Part shown: positions 1 through 8,650 of the stretch, piece after piece
Layout of the letters: the number at the start of each line of letters is the position of its first letter
Position numbering within the stretch: the first letter of the stretch is position 1
Source of the DNA: Sphingomonas swuensis
GTDB lineage: Bacteria > Pseudomonadota > Alphaproteobacteria > Sphingomonadales > Sphingomonadaceae
Assembly: GCF_039538045.1 (NCBI RefSeq)
Contig: NZ_BAABBQ010000001.1
Span: 2,316,001-2,380,000, forward strand
Length of the DNA stretch: 64,000 bases
Direction: 5' to 3'
The notes under the pieces: generated by a model
The model's input: only the letters and a program-made list of their open reading frames with translations
Told to the model about the DNA's origin: nothing
Databases searched by the model: none
Program-made: the position numbers and the translations under genes

Positions 1-603
1 CGCGCCCGTCCCGCCACCCCAATAGCCTCCCCGATCACAACCCTTCCAGTCGGCCTCTTCGCTGTCGCGGAAGGGCTCGAACAACCGGCGATTGATTTGG
101 GCCACTGCGGACCCGGCCCCCGGCAGTTGCAGCGACACGATCGAGAAATCCGGGAAGTGCCCGCGCGTGTCGAGGGTCGTCAGAGTCACCCTCTGCCCTG
201 CCTGCACCACTTCGCTCCGGACGATCCGCACGCCTTCGAGCCTTGGCGCCTGGAACGTCTTGCTCGCGCATGGATCGTCCTCGAATTCGCCCTTGTCGAA
301 CGAGATCGAGCGAAGCCGGACAGGCAGTCGCCTGCTCCCACTTCGCCATTCACCGATCACAGCTTCGCCGACCGCGCCGCGCAGGCTCAGGCTTGGCTCG
401 CTGCCATTGCCCTCGCTGAACAGGCCAGACGATCCTTCGACGGGGCTGAGCATGATCGGCACCAGCCGCGAACGGTAGTAATAAGCGCCGTGCCGTTCAG
501 CCATACACAGCCGCACCGGCAGGCTGCCGATGGTCCCGTCGTAGAGACCCGGTGGCACTGCGGACGGCGTCAGCGCCAGTCCTGCCAGCGCCGCCGCCAG
601 CAT
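1..603 (-). CDS. Secreted hypothetical protein, 3' part beyond window edge
   Basis: The frame is open from an ATG at 603 to the left edge, giving 201 codons without a stop, so the C-terminus is missing. The start overlaps the stop of the upstream gene (TGATG), which argues for translational coupling and for this start. The first ~16 residues (MLAAALAGLALTPSAV) look like a signal peptide without a charged n-region. The rest is a polar, beta-rich sequence with a few cysteines, suggesting a periplasmic or exported protein. No family was recognised. It is the third gene of an operon with a binding lipoprotein and a DUF4112 protein. Confidence 0.6.
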   Translation of the reverse strand, partial: MLAAALAGLALTPSAVPPGLYDGTIGSLPVRLCMAERHGAYYYRSRLVPIMLSPVEGSSGLFSEGNGSEPSLSLRGAVGEAVIGEWRSGSRRLPVRLRSISFDKGEFEDDPCASKTFQAPRLEGVRIVRSEVVQAGQRVTLTTLDTRGHFPDFSIVSLQLPGAGSAVAQINRRLFEPFRDSEEADWKGCDRGGYWGGGTGA

Positions 604-1025
604 CACCGAAGCGGTTCCGCGTCGATGGTCCGGGTCGCCGGATGATGCTTGTCGAGGTGGCGCTTGATGATCCGCAGGTTGCGGGTGTTGGCACGGAAGA
701 AATAATCGGGAATCGCGCCGACGAACGGGATCAGGCCGAGCAGCCAGTCGACGCCGATGTTGGCTCCCATCCGGCTGACCTGCCACTTGCTGAGGCCAAG
801 GTTGCGAGCCTCCCAGGCCAGATAGGCGCCGAGTCCGGCGGCGACCGTCGGGCCCACTCCGGGGACGAAGTCGAGCAGCACGTCGAGACCGACCCGCTTG
901 CTCGTGCCCGGGATCGGGAAGGCCCGTTCGAGCAGATGCTCGAGCGCTTCCATCCGTTGCCGGACTTGCTGCGGGTCGCGGCCGAGGGGAAGCTCGGGGC
1001 GAAGGGGCTGGGGTCGAACGCTCAT
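603..1025 (-). CDS. DUF4112 domain-containing protein
   Basis: A 140-residue protein with the DUF4112 signature: a hydrophobic stretch around residues 46-66 (LDVLLDFVPGVGPTVAAGLG) followed by GANIGVDWLLGLIPFVGAIPD. These short Gly/Pro-rich hydrophobic hairpins suggest membrane association. The N-terminus is hydrophilic and basic and so probably cytoplasmic. Its function is unknown in the family. The ATG lies 4 nt after the stop of the binding-protein gene and its own stop overlaps the next ATG, so it is the middle gene of a three-gene operon. Confidence 0.85.
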   Translation of the reverse strand: MSVRPQPLRPELPLGRDPQQVRQRMEALEHLLERAFPIPGTSKRVGLDVLLDFVPGVGPTVAAGLGAYLAWEARNLGLSKWQVSRMGANIGVDWLLGLIPFVGAIPDYFFRANTRNLRIIKRHLDKHHPATRTIDAEPLR

Positions 1026-1029
1026 CCCC

Positions 1030-2538
1030 CTAATCTCGTGATGCGGGGCGTTCGCGCAAGCCCGTTAGCGGATGACGGGCGAAGCGGTTCTCCTGGAAGC
1101 CGCTGATCCCGCGCGCGGCGAGCGACCAGCGGACCGGCGCTGCGACGGGCATGAACAGCACGGCCTCGCGCATCCGTCGCTCGGCCTCGGCGAAGAAGGC
1201 AACGCGCTGCGGCGCGAAGCCGGTGAGCCGGGCGGCGTCGAGCAGCCGGTCGGCATCGGGGTCGCAGACCGGCACGAAGTCGCAGCGGAAGCTTCGCAGG
1301 AACCAGGCCGGAGAGGTCGACGGCGCGACCTCGTCGACCCAGCGCAGATCGGCGCGCTGTCCTGGCTTGGCGGCGACCACCGAAAGGTTGAGCGGCCCCC
1401 AGTCGGCCTGAAGTCGGCGGAGGATGATCTCGCCTCCCCGGCCGGGCGGAAGCGCGACTCGCAGCTCGGGCGCGGGCTCGAGCGTCGGGGGTTCCTGCGC
1501 GCCGCTCGCACGGGGGAAGAGCATCCGAGCCCGGGCGATGATGTCCTCGCGGCGATTGGCGAGCGGGACGCCGGTCCAGGCGGGCTCGGCCGGCGCCGTC
1601 ACTCCGTCGAGGCCGAGCTGGAGCAGGCTGGTGCGCGGCTGAAGGTCGGGCACTCCGAGCGCGGCGACCAGCGCGGCCCGGTCGATCGTCTCGTCGAGCA
1701 GCGCACGCACCGCAGGGTCGGCGAGCGGCCCGTCCTTGCGCGCCGGAACGAGCCCGAACAGCCCCGCGACGGGGTCGATCCGGAGCGATCCGCGCGGTAG
1801 TCGCGCCTGCTGCGCCAGCGCCAGGTCGGCGATCGTTCCGCCGAGCACCAGCTCGGCCTTGCCGGCGACGAAGTTGGCGATCGCGGCATCGGCGGCGGCG
1901 GCGCCAAGCCGGACCTGTTCCCTGCTGCCTTCATCGCCGTCGAAGCCCGGGAGGGTTCGAGTCAGCAGCAGCGTCGAGTTCTTCGCCTCGACCGCGAACG
2001 GGCCGGTGCCCCGGCGCTCGCGCACCAGTCCGAACTCGGGCTGGGCGAGCAACTGGAGGAGGTGCGGCCGGGGCGCGCTCAGCTCGATCGCCACCACCCG
2101 GTCGGTCATCGCCACCACCTGGTCGATCGCGCCGACCGAATCGCGCAGCGGATTGCGGCCCGCCTTTGCGAAGTGGCGCTCGAGCAGCCGGACGACATCA
2201 CGGGCGCGGACCTTGCGGCCCTCGCTCCACTCGGCCGAGCGCAGCCGGAAGACATAGCTCAGCCCGTCGTCGCTGACCGCCCAGCGCTCGGCCAGCGCGG
2301 GAACGATGTTGCCCCCCGAGTCGAATCCGACCAGCCCCTGCGCGGCATTCTCGACCAGCACGAGGTCGCCCGGCGTGAGGCTTGCGGACGAGGGATCGGC
2401 GATCCGCGGCAGGCGCTCGCCGATGACCAGCGCGTCGACCTCGCCACCCGGGTTCTGGCGGCAGCCGCCGAGCAGGGCGAGCGCAAGCAGCAGTGCCGCT
2501 CCGCCGGCCTTTCGCCGTCCTGCTCGACTTGCTTTCAT
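1030..2538 (-). CDS. Family 5 extracellular solute-binding lipoprotein (peptide/nickel-type ABC transporter)
   Basis: The protein (502 aa from the ATG at 2538) has a basic n-region, a Leu/Ala-rich core and the lipobox LLGGC at residues ~22-26, so it should be a membrane-anchored lipoprotein. The body resembles SBP_bac_5 (DppA/OppA/NikA) proteins: an N-terminal AERWAVSDDGLSYVFRLR segment and a later ARDVVRLLERH segment are typical. These proteins capture peptides or metal chelates for an ABC importer, but no permease or ATPase gene is adjacent, so the substrate cannot be inferred. A GTG eight codons upstream (2562) is a possible alternative start; the ATG fits the signal peptide better. It heads the operon with DUF4112. 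Confidence 0.85.
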   Translation of the reverse strand: MKASRAGRRKAGGAALLLALALLGGCRQNPGGEVDALVIGERLPRIADPSSASLTPGDLVLVENAAQGLVGFDSGGNIVPALAERWAVSDDGLSYVFRLRSAEWSEGRKVRARDVVRLLERHFAKAGRNPLRDSVGAIDQVVAMTDRVVAIELSAPRPHLLQLLAQPEFGLVRERRGTGPFAVEAKNSTLLLTRTLPGFDGDEGSREQVRLGAAAADAAIANFVAGKAELVLGGTIADLALAQQARLPRGSLRIDPVAGLFGLVPARKDGPLADPAVRALLDETIDRAALVAALGVPDLQPRTSLLQLGLDGVTAPAEPAWTGVPLANRREDIIARARMLFPRASGAQEPPTLEPAPELRVALPPGRGGEIILRRLQADWGPLNLSVVAAKPGQRADLRWVDEVAPSTSPAWFLRSFRCDFVPVCDPDADRLLDAARLTGFAPQRVAFFAEAERRMREAVLFMPVAAPVRWSLAARGISGFQENRFARHPLTGLRERPASRD

Positions 2539-2652
2539 CCGCCTTGCCCTAGCCTGCGCCACCGCCGACAGAAAGGGTTCAGCTTGCGCCCCCTAGTCAC
2601 GGCACCTCTGCTGTATTAGGGCGTTAGGTCACCCAGTAGGACAATCGGTGGA

Positions 2653-4749
2653 ATGGCGGATCGCGACTCACCCTGGCAGCGTGGCGGGCGCAACGTCGAG
2701 GAACTGCCCGACCCGTTCGCGCCGCCGCCCTGGTCGGCGCCCCCGCTGACCCGGCGCAAGCACTGGTGGAGTCGCACCCCCCGGCCCGCGTCCGAGCAGC
2801 CTTCCGCGCAGCCCGTCGAGCGCGACTTCTTCGGCGCCCCGCCGCCGCCCGCCGACGAGCGACCCACGGCGCCCCCAGTCCGCCGCCGCCGGCCGTGGCT
2901 CCGCTGGGGCATGATCGCGGTGGCCGCGCTTCTGCTGGTCACCCTCCTGTGGCTGATCATCACCGCCCCGCTCGGACGGGCGCTCGAGCCCCTGCCCGAC
3001 CCGGCGATGCTGATCGTGTCGAGCGAGGGCAAGCCGATCGCGCGGCGCGGCGCCATCAAGGAAGCCCCGGTCGAGGCGAGCAAGCTCAAACCCTATACGC
3101 CCGCCGCCTTCGTCGCGATCGAGGACCGCCGCTTCTATCGCCACTGGGGGATCGACCCGCGCGCGATCGGCCGGGCGATGGTCACCAACTTCCAGGCCGG
3201 CGGGGTCCGCCAGGGCGGCTCGACCCTGACCCAGCAGCTCGCCAAGACCAGCTTCCTCTCCTCCGACCGGAGCCTCAAGCGCAAGGCGCAGGAGGTGATC
3301 ATCGCTTTCTGGCTGGAAGGCTGGCTGACCAAGGACGAGATTCTCTCGCGCTACCTGTCATCGGTCTATTTCGGCGACGGAGTCTACGGCCTGCGCGCCG
3401 CCTCGCGCCATTATTTCGGCCGTCCGCCCGAGCAGTTGACCCTGTCGCAGTCGGCGATGCTCGCCGGGCTGGTGCAGGCCCCGAGCCGTCTCGCCCCCAC
3501 CCGCAACCTGCCAGGTGCGCAGAAAAGGGCCAGGCTGGTGCTCGCCGCCATGGCCGATACCGGCGTCATCCCCGCAGCCCGCGCCAGGGCCGCCGTGCCC
3601 GCGCGTCCGGTCGCGCGCACCAACAAGGTCCCGACCGGCACCTATTTCGCCGATTGGGTCGCGCCCCAGGCCGGGGCGGCGTTCGAAAGCGACTTCGGCG
3701 AGGTTCGGGTACGCACGACGCTCGACGCCGATCTCCAGCGAATCGCCAGCCGGGCGGTCGCCAACGCCCCGCTCTCCCCAGGCGTCCAGGCGGCGCTGGT
3801 CGCGATGCGTCCGGACGGACGGGTCGTCGCGATGGTCGGCGGGCGGTCCTACAAGGATTCGTCCTTCAATCGTGCGACCCAGGCGCGCCGCCAGCCGGGC
3901 TCGGCGTTCAAGCTGTTCGTCTATCTCGCCGCGCTTCGCGCCGGCTACCGGCCCGACACCATCGTCGAGGACCGCGCGATCACCATCGATGGCTGGACCC
4001 CGGCCAATTCGGACGGCGTCTATCGCGGCTCGATCCCGATGCGGCAGGCGTTCGCCCGCTCGAGCAACGCCGCGACGGTCCGCCTGTCCGAGCAGGTCGG
4101 CCGCGCCAATGTCCTGCGCACCGCGCGCGAACTCGGCATCTCCTCGCCGCTTCCCGACAGCCCGAGCGTGGCGCTCGGCACCGCCGGGGTCAGCCTGCTC
4201 GAGCTGACCTCGGCCTATGCGGCGGTCGCCGGTGGCCGCTATCCGGTCAAGGCCACCGGCCTCCCGCCGCAGGTCAAGGAGGAGTTGGGCTTCGCCGACA
4301 TGATGTTCGGCCGCGGCGGCGCGCTCGACGAAGGCCGCGACTGGCGGCCGATGCTCGACCTCCTGTGGGCCGCCGCGAACGAGGGCACGGGCAAGCGCGC
4401 CGCCCTGTCCACCGCGACCTTCGGCAAGACCGGCACCAGCCAGGACAATCGCGATGCCTTGTTCGTCGGCTTCGCCGGCGATCTGGTGGTCGGGGTTTGG
4501 ATCGGGCGCGACGACAACAAGAGCCTCGGCAAGTCGGTCTCGGGTGGCACCGCGCCGGCCCAGCTGTGGCGAAGCTTCATGACTTCGGCGCTGGCGATCG
4601 ACGGCCGCGGCTCGACCAGCCTGCCGAGCGGCTACCGGGCACCGCGCCGCGCTCCGGTCTCCCCTTCACAGCCCGGTTCCGAAAGCCTCGACAGCCTGAT
4701 CGAGGACCTCGGCCGCACTGCCGAACGGCTGCTCGAAGACATGCTTTGA
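2653..4749 (+). CDS. Bifunctional penicillin-binding protein, class A (glycosyltransferase/transpeptidase)
   Basis: A 698-residue peptidoglycan synthase. Residues 1-85 form a Pro/Arg-rich cytoplasmic tail and ~86-105 a single transmembrane segment. The GT51 glycosyltransferase domain follows, with EDRRFYRHWGID (catalytic Glu157) and GGSTLTQQLAK (188-198). The transpeptidase domain carries SAFK (nucleophile Ser417), SSN (~470) and KTGTS (~592). All catalytic motifs are present, so the enzyme should polymerise and cross-link murein at the outer face of the inner membrane. It is shorter than PBP1a and lacks an obvious OB-type insert. It is divergent from the lipoprotein operon across a 114-bp gap. 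Confidence 0.93.
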   Translation: MADRDSPWQRGGRNVEELPDPFAPPPWSAPPLTRRKHWWSRTPRPASEQPSAQPVERDFFGAPPPPADERPTAPPVRRRRPWLRWGMIAVAALLLVTLLWLIITAPLGRALEPLPDPAMLIVSSEGKPIARRGAIKEAPVEASKLKPYTPAAFVAIEDRRFYRHWGIDPRAIGRAMVTNFQAGGVRQGGSTLTQQLAKTSFLSSDRSLKRKAQEVIIAFWLEGWLTKDEILSRYLSSVYFGDGVYGLRAASRHYFGRPPEQLTLSQSAMLAGLVQAPSRLAPTRNLPGAQKRARLVLAAMADTGVIPAARARAAVPARPVARTNKVPTGTYFADWVAPQAGAAFESDFGEVRVRTTLDADLQRIASRAVANAPLSPGVQAALVAMRPDGRVVAMVGGRSYKDSSFNRATQARRQPGSAFKLFVYLAALRAGYRPDTIVEDRAITIDGWTPANSDGVYRGSIPMRQAFARSSNAATVRLSEQVGRANVLRTARELGISSPLPDSPSVALGTAGVSLLELTSAYAAVAGGRYPVKATGLPPQVKEELGFADMMFGRGGALDEGRDWRPMLDLLWAAANEGTGKRAALSTATFGKTGTSQDNRDALFVGFAGDLVVGVWIGRDDNKSLGKSVSGGTAPAQLWRSFMTSALAIDGRGSTSLPSGYRAPRRAPVSPSQPGSESLDSLIEDLGRTAERLLEDML

Positions 4750-4897
4750 AGGTGCCTTAAATGATGAAGCGACATTTACCGGTGGGTGAAAGACCTTCTT
4801 AACCCCTTCTGCCTAGAACCACCCTTGACCGACGGGCTCGACCAGCTTGGCGGTGCCGGGAAGCCCCGGGGGAATAAGTGGAACTAGGAGACCGGAC

Positions 4898-5113
4898 ATG
4901 ACCAATTTCATCAAGATGCTGAACAACGAAGATGGCGCCACCGCGATCGAGTACGGCCTGATCGCCGCCCTCATCGCCGTCGCCGCGATCACCGCGCTGA
5001 CCAGCATCGGCACCAACCTCAACAGCACCTTCACCAAGGTGGGTGGCTCGCTCGGTTCGGCTACTCCGGCTGCTCCGGCTGCTTCGCCGACCCCGACCCC
5101 GGCGGCCCCGTAA
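4898..5113 (+). CDS. Flp-family type IVb pilin
   Basis: A 71-residue pilin precursor. The ATG at 4898 is preceded by AGGAG at 4886-4890. The short hydrophilic leader, the sequence EDGATAIEYGLIAALIAVA with the hallmark Gly/Ala-Thr-Ala-Ile-Glu-Tyr and the ~20-residue hydrophobic helix are those of Flp pilins, which TadV-type prepilin peptidases process. The C-terminus is a short Pro/Ala/Thr-rich tail. No tad/cpa assembly genes are nearby, so this is an orphan pilin relying on a locus elsewhere. It is monocistronic with its own terminator. Confidence 0.92.
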   Translation: MTNFIKMLNNEDGATAIEYGLIAALIAVAAITALTSIGTNLNSTFTKVGGSLGSATPAAPAASPTPTPAAP

Positions 5114-5149
5114 TGGGGAGCGCTCTCCAGGAGCGCTTGGGTTAAAGAG

Positions 5150-5182
5150 ACGGCGCCGGTTCATCCGGCGCCGTTTTCTTTT
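5150..5182 (+). terminator. Rho-independent terminator of the pilin gene
   Basis: A perfect 10-bp stem (ACGGCGCCGG at 5150-5159 with CCGGCGCCGT at 5165-5174), a 5-nt loop, then a T-rich run TTTTCTTTT. It lies 37 bp after the pilin stop. Confidence 0.85.
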
Positions 5183-5248
5183 GTGCAGGATGCATGAACT
5201 TTGGGGTTGGCAGGGCCGCGAGAGCGCCCTAAAGGCCCCCCGGGACAA

Positions 5249-5324
5249 GGGGCCGTAGCTCAGCTGGGAGAGCGTCGCGATGGCATTGCGAAGGTCTGGG
5301 GTTCGATCCCCCACGGCTCCACCA
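5249..5324 (+). tRNA. tRNA-Ala(GGC)
   Basis: A 76-nt cloverleaf: acceptor GGGGCCG/CGGCTCC (one G-U), a D arm starting TAGCTCAGCTGGGAGAG, anticodon stem TCGCG/TGCGA with loop ATGGCAT giving anticodon GGC, T arm GGTTCGATCCC, discriminator A and an encoded CCA. It reads GCC, the dominant Ala codon of this GC-rich genome. It is followed directly by a terminator. Confidence 0.97.
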
Positions 5325-5333
5325 TCCCCTAAA

Positions 5334-5358
5334 AGCCCGCGGTAACGCGGGCTTTTTT
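5334..5358 (+). terminator. Terminator after tRNA-Ala
   Basis: An 8-bp stem AGCCCGCG/CGCGGGCT around a GTAA loop, ending in a run of six T, ten bases after the tRNA CCA end. Confidence 0.85.
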
Positions 5359-5400
5359 GTTGCCCGCGCGATCCGCGCCGGAGCCGCCCGGACGCCAGGC

Positions 5401-5429
5401 AAAAAAAGAGCCGCTCGAAAGCGGCTCTT
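5401..5429 (-). terminator. Terminator of the TIGR02300 gene (minus strand)
   Basis: A stem AAGAGCCGCT/AGCGGCTCTT closes a CGAA loop. On the minus strand it is followed by seven T (the A7 run at 5401-5407). It sits 28 bp downstream of the stop at 5458, as expected for that gene. Confidence 0.85.
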
Positions 5430-5457
5430 CTCCAGATGGTCCGGCGATGCGCCCGAC

Positions 5458-5787
5458 CTAGTTGTTCTCTTCCTCGTCGCCGCCGGTCTCGACCCCGAGA
5501 TCGTCGTCGCCGGTCGAAAGATCGACCTCGTCGTCGGCGCTGGGCTCCTCATCCTCATCCGGAAGCGCGAGATCCTCGGCACCAAGATCCGAATCGGCCT
5601 GCTGCTGCGGCGCCGCGGCGACCGAGACCTGCTCGAACGGCATCGGCTGCTTCGACTTCAGCACCGGCTCGGGCACGAAGGTGTTGCCGCACTCGATGCA
5701 GGTGACGGGATCGTCCTTGCCGAGATCGTAGAAGCGGGTGGCGCACTTGGGGCAGGTGCGCTTGGTGCCCCATTCGGGTTTCACCAT
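5458..5787 (-). CDS. TIGR02300 family protein (zinc ribbon with acidic tail)
   Basis: The start is at the ATG at 5787 (MVKPEWGTKRTCPKC), preceded by GGAGA, giving 109 aa. A zinc ribbon is formed by CPKC near the N-terminus and CIEC ~25 residues later, with the conserved FYDLGKDDPVTC between them. The C-terminal half is strongly acidic (runs of Asp/Glu to the EEENN end). This is the alphaproteobacterial TIGR02300 family (FYDLN acid domain), of unknown function; the architecture suggests binding to a basic partner or nucleic acid machinery. The longer open frame upstream is antisense to cmk and was rejected as the start. It is divergent from cmk. Confidence 0.9.
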   Translation of the reverse strand: MVKPEWGTKRTCPKCATRFYDLGKDDPVTCIECGNTFVPEPVLKSKQPMPFEQVSVAAAPQQQADSDLGAEDLALPDEDEEPSADDEVDLSTGDDDLGVETGGDEEENN

Positions 5788-5887
5788 GAGCTGAAATCTC
5801 CAACGTGAAAGGAGGCCGGCGGCAGTCATGCCCCGGCCGTTCGGCGCGCCTTGCCATAGCGGGGGGTGGCTGTCAAAGCCCGCGCCC

Positions 5888-6538
5888 ATGGCCGAACCCT
5901 CCACCCTCGTCATCGCCGTCGACGGCCCAGCCGCGAGCGGAAAGGGCACCATCGCCCGCGGCCTCGGGCAGCATTTCGGGCTTCCGCACCTCGACACCGG
6001 CAAGCTTTACCGGGCGGTCGCCCTCTCGCTGCTGCGCTGGGGCGGCGATCCCGAGAGCGAGTTCGCCGCGTTGCGCGCCTGCGACGAGGTCTCCGGGCTG
6101 CTCGACGACCCCGAGCTCAAGAGCGAGACGGTGGGCGGGATCGCCAGCCGCATCAGCGCCTATCCGGCGGTCCGCTCGGCGCTGCTTGAGCGCCAGCGCG
6201 ACTTTGCCGCGCAACCCGGCGGCGCGGTGCTCGACGGGCGCGACATCGGCACCGTCATCGCGCCGGGCGCGCGCGCCAAGCTGTTCGTCACTGCCAGCCC
6301 CGAGGAACGCGCCCGCCGCCGCTTCGCCGAGCTCACTTCCTCCGGCCTCCCCGTCCACCTTGATGACGTGCTGATCGACATCCGCGCCCGCGACGAGCGC
6401 GACTCGCACCGGTCGGCAGCGCCGCTCGTCCAGGCCGAGGGCGCGATGCTTCTCGACACCAGCGCCATGACCGCCGCCGAGGCGCTGGCCGAAGCCATCC
6501 GGCTGGTGGAATCCACCTTCCCGTCCCAGGACCTCTGA
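5888..6538 (+). CDS. cmk: Cytidylate kinase
   Basis: This 216-residue kinase phosphorylates CMP/dCMP with ATP in pyrimidine nucleotide supply. The P-loop GPAASGKGT lies near the N-terminus, followed by the substrate motif HLDTGKLYRAVAL, DGRDIGTVIAPGA (CMP binding) and the LID region with paired arginines (ARDERDSHRSAAPL). Length and motifs are normal for Cmk. The ATG at 5888 places the P-loop at the usual distance from the N-terminus; a start further upstream would overlap the divergent gene's leader. Only two bases separate it from the next gene. In many proteobacteria cmk is followed by rpsA, which is not here. Confidence 0.93.
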   Translation: MAEPSTLVIAVDGPAASGKGTIARGLGQHFGLPHLDTGKLYRAVALSLLRWGGDPESEFAALRACDEVSGLLDDPELKSETVGGIASRISAYPAVRSALLERQRDFAAQPGGAVLDGRDIGTVIAPGARAKLFVTASPEERARRRFAELTSSGLPVHLDDVLIDIRARDERDSHRSAAPLVQAEGAMLLDTSAMTAAEALAEAIRLVESTFPSQDL

Positions 6539-6540
6539 CC

Positions 6541-8211
6541 ATGACCACTGCCCCGACCCGCACCGGCGGCCAGATCCTCGTCGACCAGCTCCGCATCCAG
6601 GGCTGCGACCGGATCTTCACCGTTCCCGGCGAAAGCTTCCTCGCCGTGCTCGACGCGCTCCATGACGAGCCGGCGATCGAGACGGTGGTCTGCCGGCAGG
6701 AGGGCGGGGTCGCCTACATGGCCGAGGCCGACGGCAAGCTGACCGGTCGTCCCGGGGTCGCCTTCGTCACCCGCGGGCCGGGCGCGACCAATGCCTCGCC
6801 CGGCGTCCATGTCGCCTTCCAGGATTCGACCCCGATGATCCTGTTCGTCGGCGACCTCGATCGCAAGGACAAGGACCGCGAGGGCTTCCAGGAAATCGAC
6901 TTCCCGGCCTTCTTCGCACCCATCGCCAAATGGGCCGCGCGGATCGACGACGCGCGCCGAATTCCCGAATATGTCGCCCGCGCCTGGCGCGTCGCCTGCG
7001 TCGGCCGGCCCGGCCCGGTGGTCCTTTCGATCCCCGAGGACATGCTCCGGGACGAGGTCGAGGCACTCGACCGCCCGGCGGTGCCGCCGCTGGTCGAGCA
7101 TCCCGACCCGTCGGCCATCGCCACCCTCTACGAACTGCTCAAGGATGCCGCCGCACCGCTCGCCATCGTCGGCGGGGCCGACTGGAGCCCCTGCGCCGCG
7201 CACCATTTCGCCAGCTGGGCAAGCCGGGTCGGCCTTCCGGTCGCCGCCGCCTTCCGCCGCCAGGACGCGGTCGCCAACGACTGCCCGGTCTACGCCGGCA
7301 ACCTTGGCTATGGACCCAACCCCAAGCTGCTCGACCGCGTCCGCGAGGCCGACCTGCTGCTGGTCGTCGGCGCGCGCCTCGGCGAATCGACGACAGAGGG
7401 CTACACGCTCGTCACGCCCGACCATCCGGGCCAGACCATCGTCCACGTCCACCCCGACCCCAATGAGCTCGGCCGGGTCTACCATGCCGATCTTCCGATC
7501 TGCGCGGACATGAGCGAGTTCACCCAGGCGCTCGACTTCTGGGACGATCCCGACCTCGTCGCCTTCGGGGCCGGCGCCGAGGCCCACGCCGACTATCTCG
7601 AGTGGACCACGCCGAAGCCACGTGACGGAGTCGCGCTCGATCTCGGCCCCTGCGTCGCGCTTCTCCGCGACAAGCTTCCCGCCGACACGATCATCTGCAA
7701 CGGCGCGGGCAATTTCTCGGGCTGGTTCCACCGCTACTGGCGCTACGCGGCCATGCCGACCCAGCTCGCGCCGACCAGCGGCACCATGGGCTACGGCCTC
7801 CCCGCCGCGGTCGCCGCGAGCCTGCGCTTCAAGGACCGGCAGGTGCTGTGCGTCGCGGGCGACGGCGACTTCCTGATGAACGGGCAGGAGCTCGCCACCG
7901 CCGCCCAATATGGCGCCGACCTCCTCGTCATCGTCGTCGACAATGGCAGCTACGGCACCATCCGCATGCACCAGGAGCGCGACTATCCCGAGCGCCTGTC
8001 CGCCACCACCCTCGCCAACCCCGACTTCGCCGCCCTCGCCCGCGCCTATGGCGCCTGGGCCGCGACGGTCGAAATTACCGAAGAGTTCGGTCCGGCGATC
8101 GACGAGGCCCTCACCCGAAAGGGCATCCGCCTCCTCCACTGCAAGACCGACGTCGAGGTGATCACCAACCAGACCACCATCTCGGCGCTGCGGGCGAAGT
8201 CCAGGGGGTAG
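6541..8211 (+). CDS. Thiamine pyrophosphate-dependent enzyme, acetolactate synthase-like
   Basis: A 556-residue three-domain TPP enzyme. The N-terminal Pyr domain has the catalytic Glu in CRQEGGVAYMAEA and the GPGATNA motif. The middle domain is the FAD/ADP-type fold. The C-terminal PP domain has the Mg-TPP signature AGDGDFLMNGQELATAAQYG ending in VVDNGSYG. It is related to acetolactate synthase/IlvB, glyoxylate carboligase and benzoylformate decarboxylase, but it has no adjacent small subunit (ilvN), so it is unlikely to be the biosynthetic AHAS. The true substrate is unknown. It starts 2 nt after cmk. Confidence 0.88.
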   Translation: MTTAPTRTGGQILVDQLRIQGCDRIFTVPGESFLAVLDALHDEPAIETVVCRQEGGVAYMAEADGKLTGRPGVAFVTRGPGATNASPGVHVAFQDSTPMILFVGDLDRKDKDREGFQEIDFPAFFAPIAKWAARIDDARRIPEYVARAWRVACVGRPGPVVLSIPEDMLRDEVEALDRPAVPPLVEHPDPSAIATLYELLKDAAAPLAIVGGADWSPCAAHHFASWASRVGLPVAAAFRRQDAVANDCPVYAGNLGYGPNPKLLDRVREADLLLVVGARLGESTTEGYTLVTPDHPGQTIVHVHPDPNELGRVYHADLPICADMSEFTQALDFWDDPDLVAFGAGAEAHADYLEWTTPKPRDGVALDLGPCVALLRDKLPADTIICNGAGNFSGWFHRYWRYAAMPTQLAPTSGTMGYGLPAAVAASLRFKDRQVLCVAGDGDFLMNGQELATAAQYGADLLVIVVDNGSYGTIRMHQERDYPERLSATTLANPDFAALARAYGAWAATVEITEEFGPAIDEALTRKGIRLLHCKTDVEVITNQTTISALRAKSRG

Positions 8212-8218
8212 GCTCGCG

Positions 8219-8650
8219 ATGGAGGACGATCGCCTGAAGGTCGGGTTGCGCCCCGACTATGCCGAAGCCCTCGGCCTTGCGATCTATTGCTTTGCAAACC
8301 TCGAGTGGAAGGCGGTCCGCTGCTGCGAGCGCCTCGAAGCGGGCAGCCTCGACTTACTGTCCGACCGCACCGCCGGTCGCATCGCCGACACTCTGCTTCA
8401 CCTCGTCGGAGCCATGCCCGCGTCGCCTGCCCAGGCAGCGCTGCGCAAGGCCGCGCGCGATTTCGAGTTCCTCGTCGGCACTCGCAACAATCTCGTTCAC
8501 GCCAAGCCGGGCCTCGCACCTGACCAGAGCGAAGCCCTGTTCCGCGATGGCGACCAGTGGACGCTCGGCGAGCTGGAGAGCGTCGCCGATACCTTCACGG
8601 CCTGCGGCGCGATGTTCGACGAAGCCTTGAGCGGGATCCTCGCCGCCTAG
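8219..8650 (+). CDS. Hypothetical protein with HEPN-like RX4H motif
   Basis: A 143-residue, mostly alpha-helical protein starting 7 nt after the TPP enzyme gene. The sequence RNNLVHA (Arg89, His94) matches the R-X4-6-H signature of HEPN ribonucleases, and it is preceded by a long helix ([15 protein letters not shown]) as in HEPN folds. An N-terminal Trp-containing helix ([11 protein letters not shown]) is also typical of uncharacterised HEPN-like families. No nucleotidyltransferase (MNT) antitoxin gene is adjacent, so toxin function is only a possibility; many HEPN proteins are not toxins. Its 3' end overlaps thiG tail to tail by 4 nt. Confidence 0.6.
   Translation: MEDDRLKVGLRPDYAEALGLAIYCFANLEWKAVRCCERLEAGSLDLLSDRTAGRIADTLLHLVGAMPASPAQAALRKAARDFEFLVGTRNNLVHAKPGLAPDQSEALFRDGDQWTLGELESVADTFTACGAMFDEALSGILAA

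Noticed and set aside
6541..8211. Assignment as ilvB, biosynthetic acetolactate synthase
   Set aside because: No ilvN small subunit is adjacent, and the sequence fits the broader TPP-enzyme family, so a specific name would be over-annotation.
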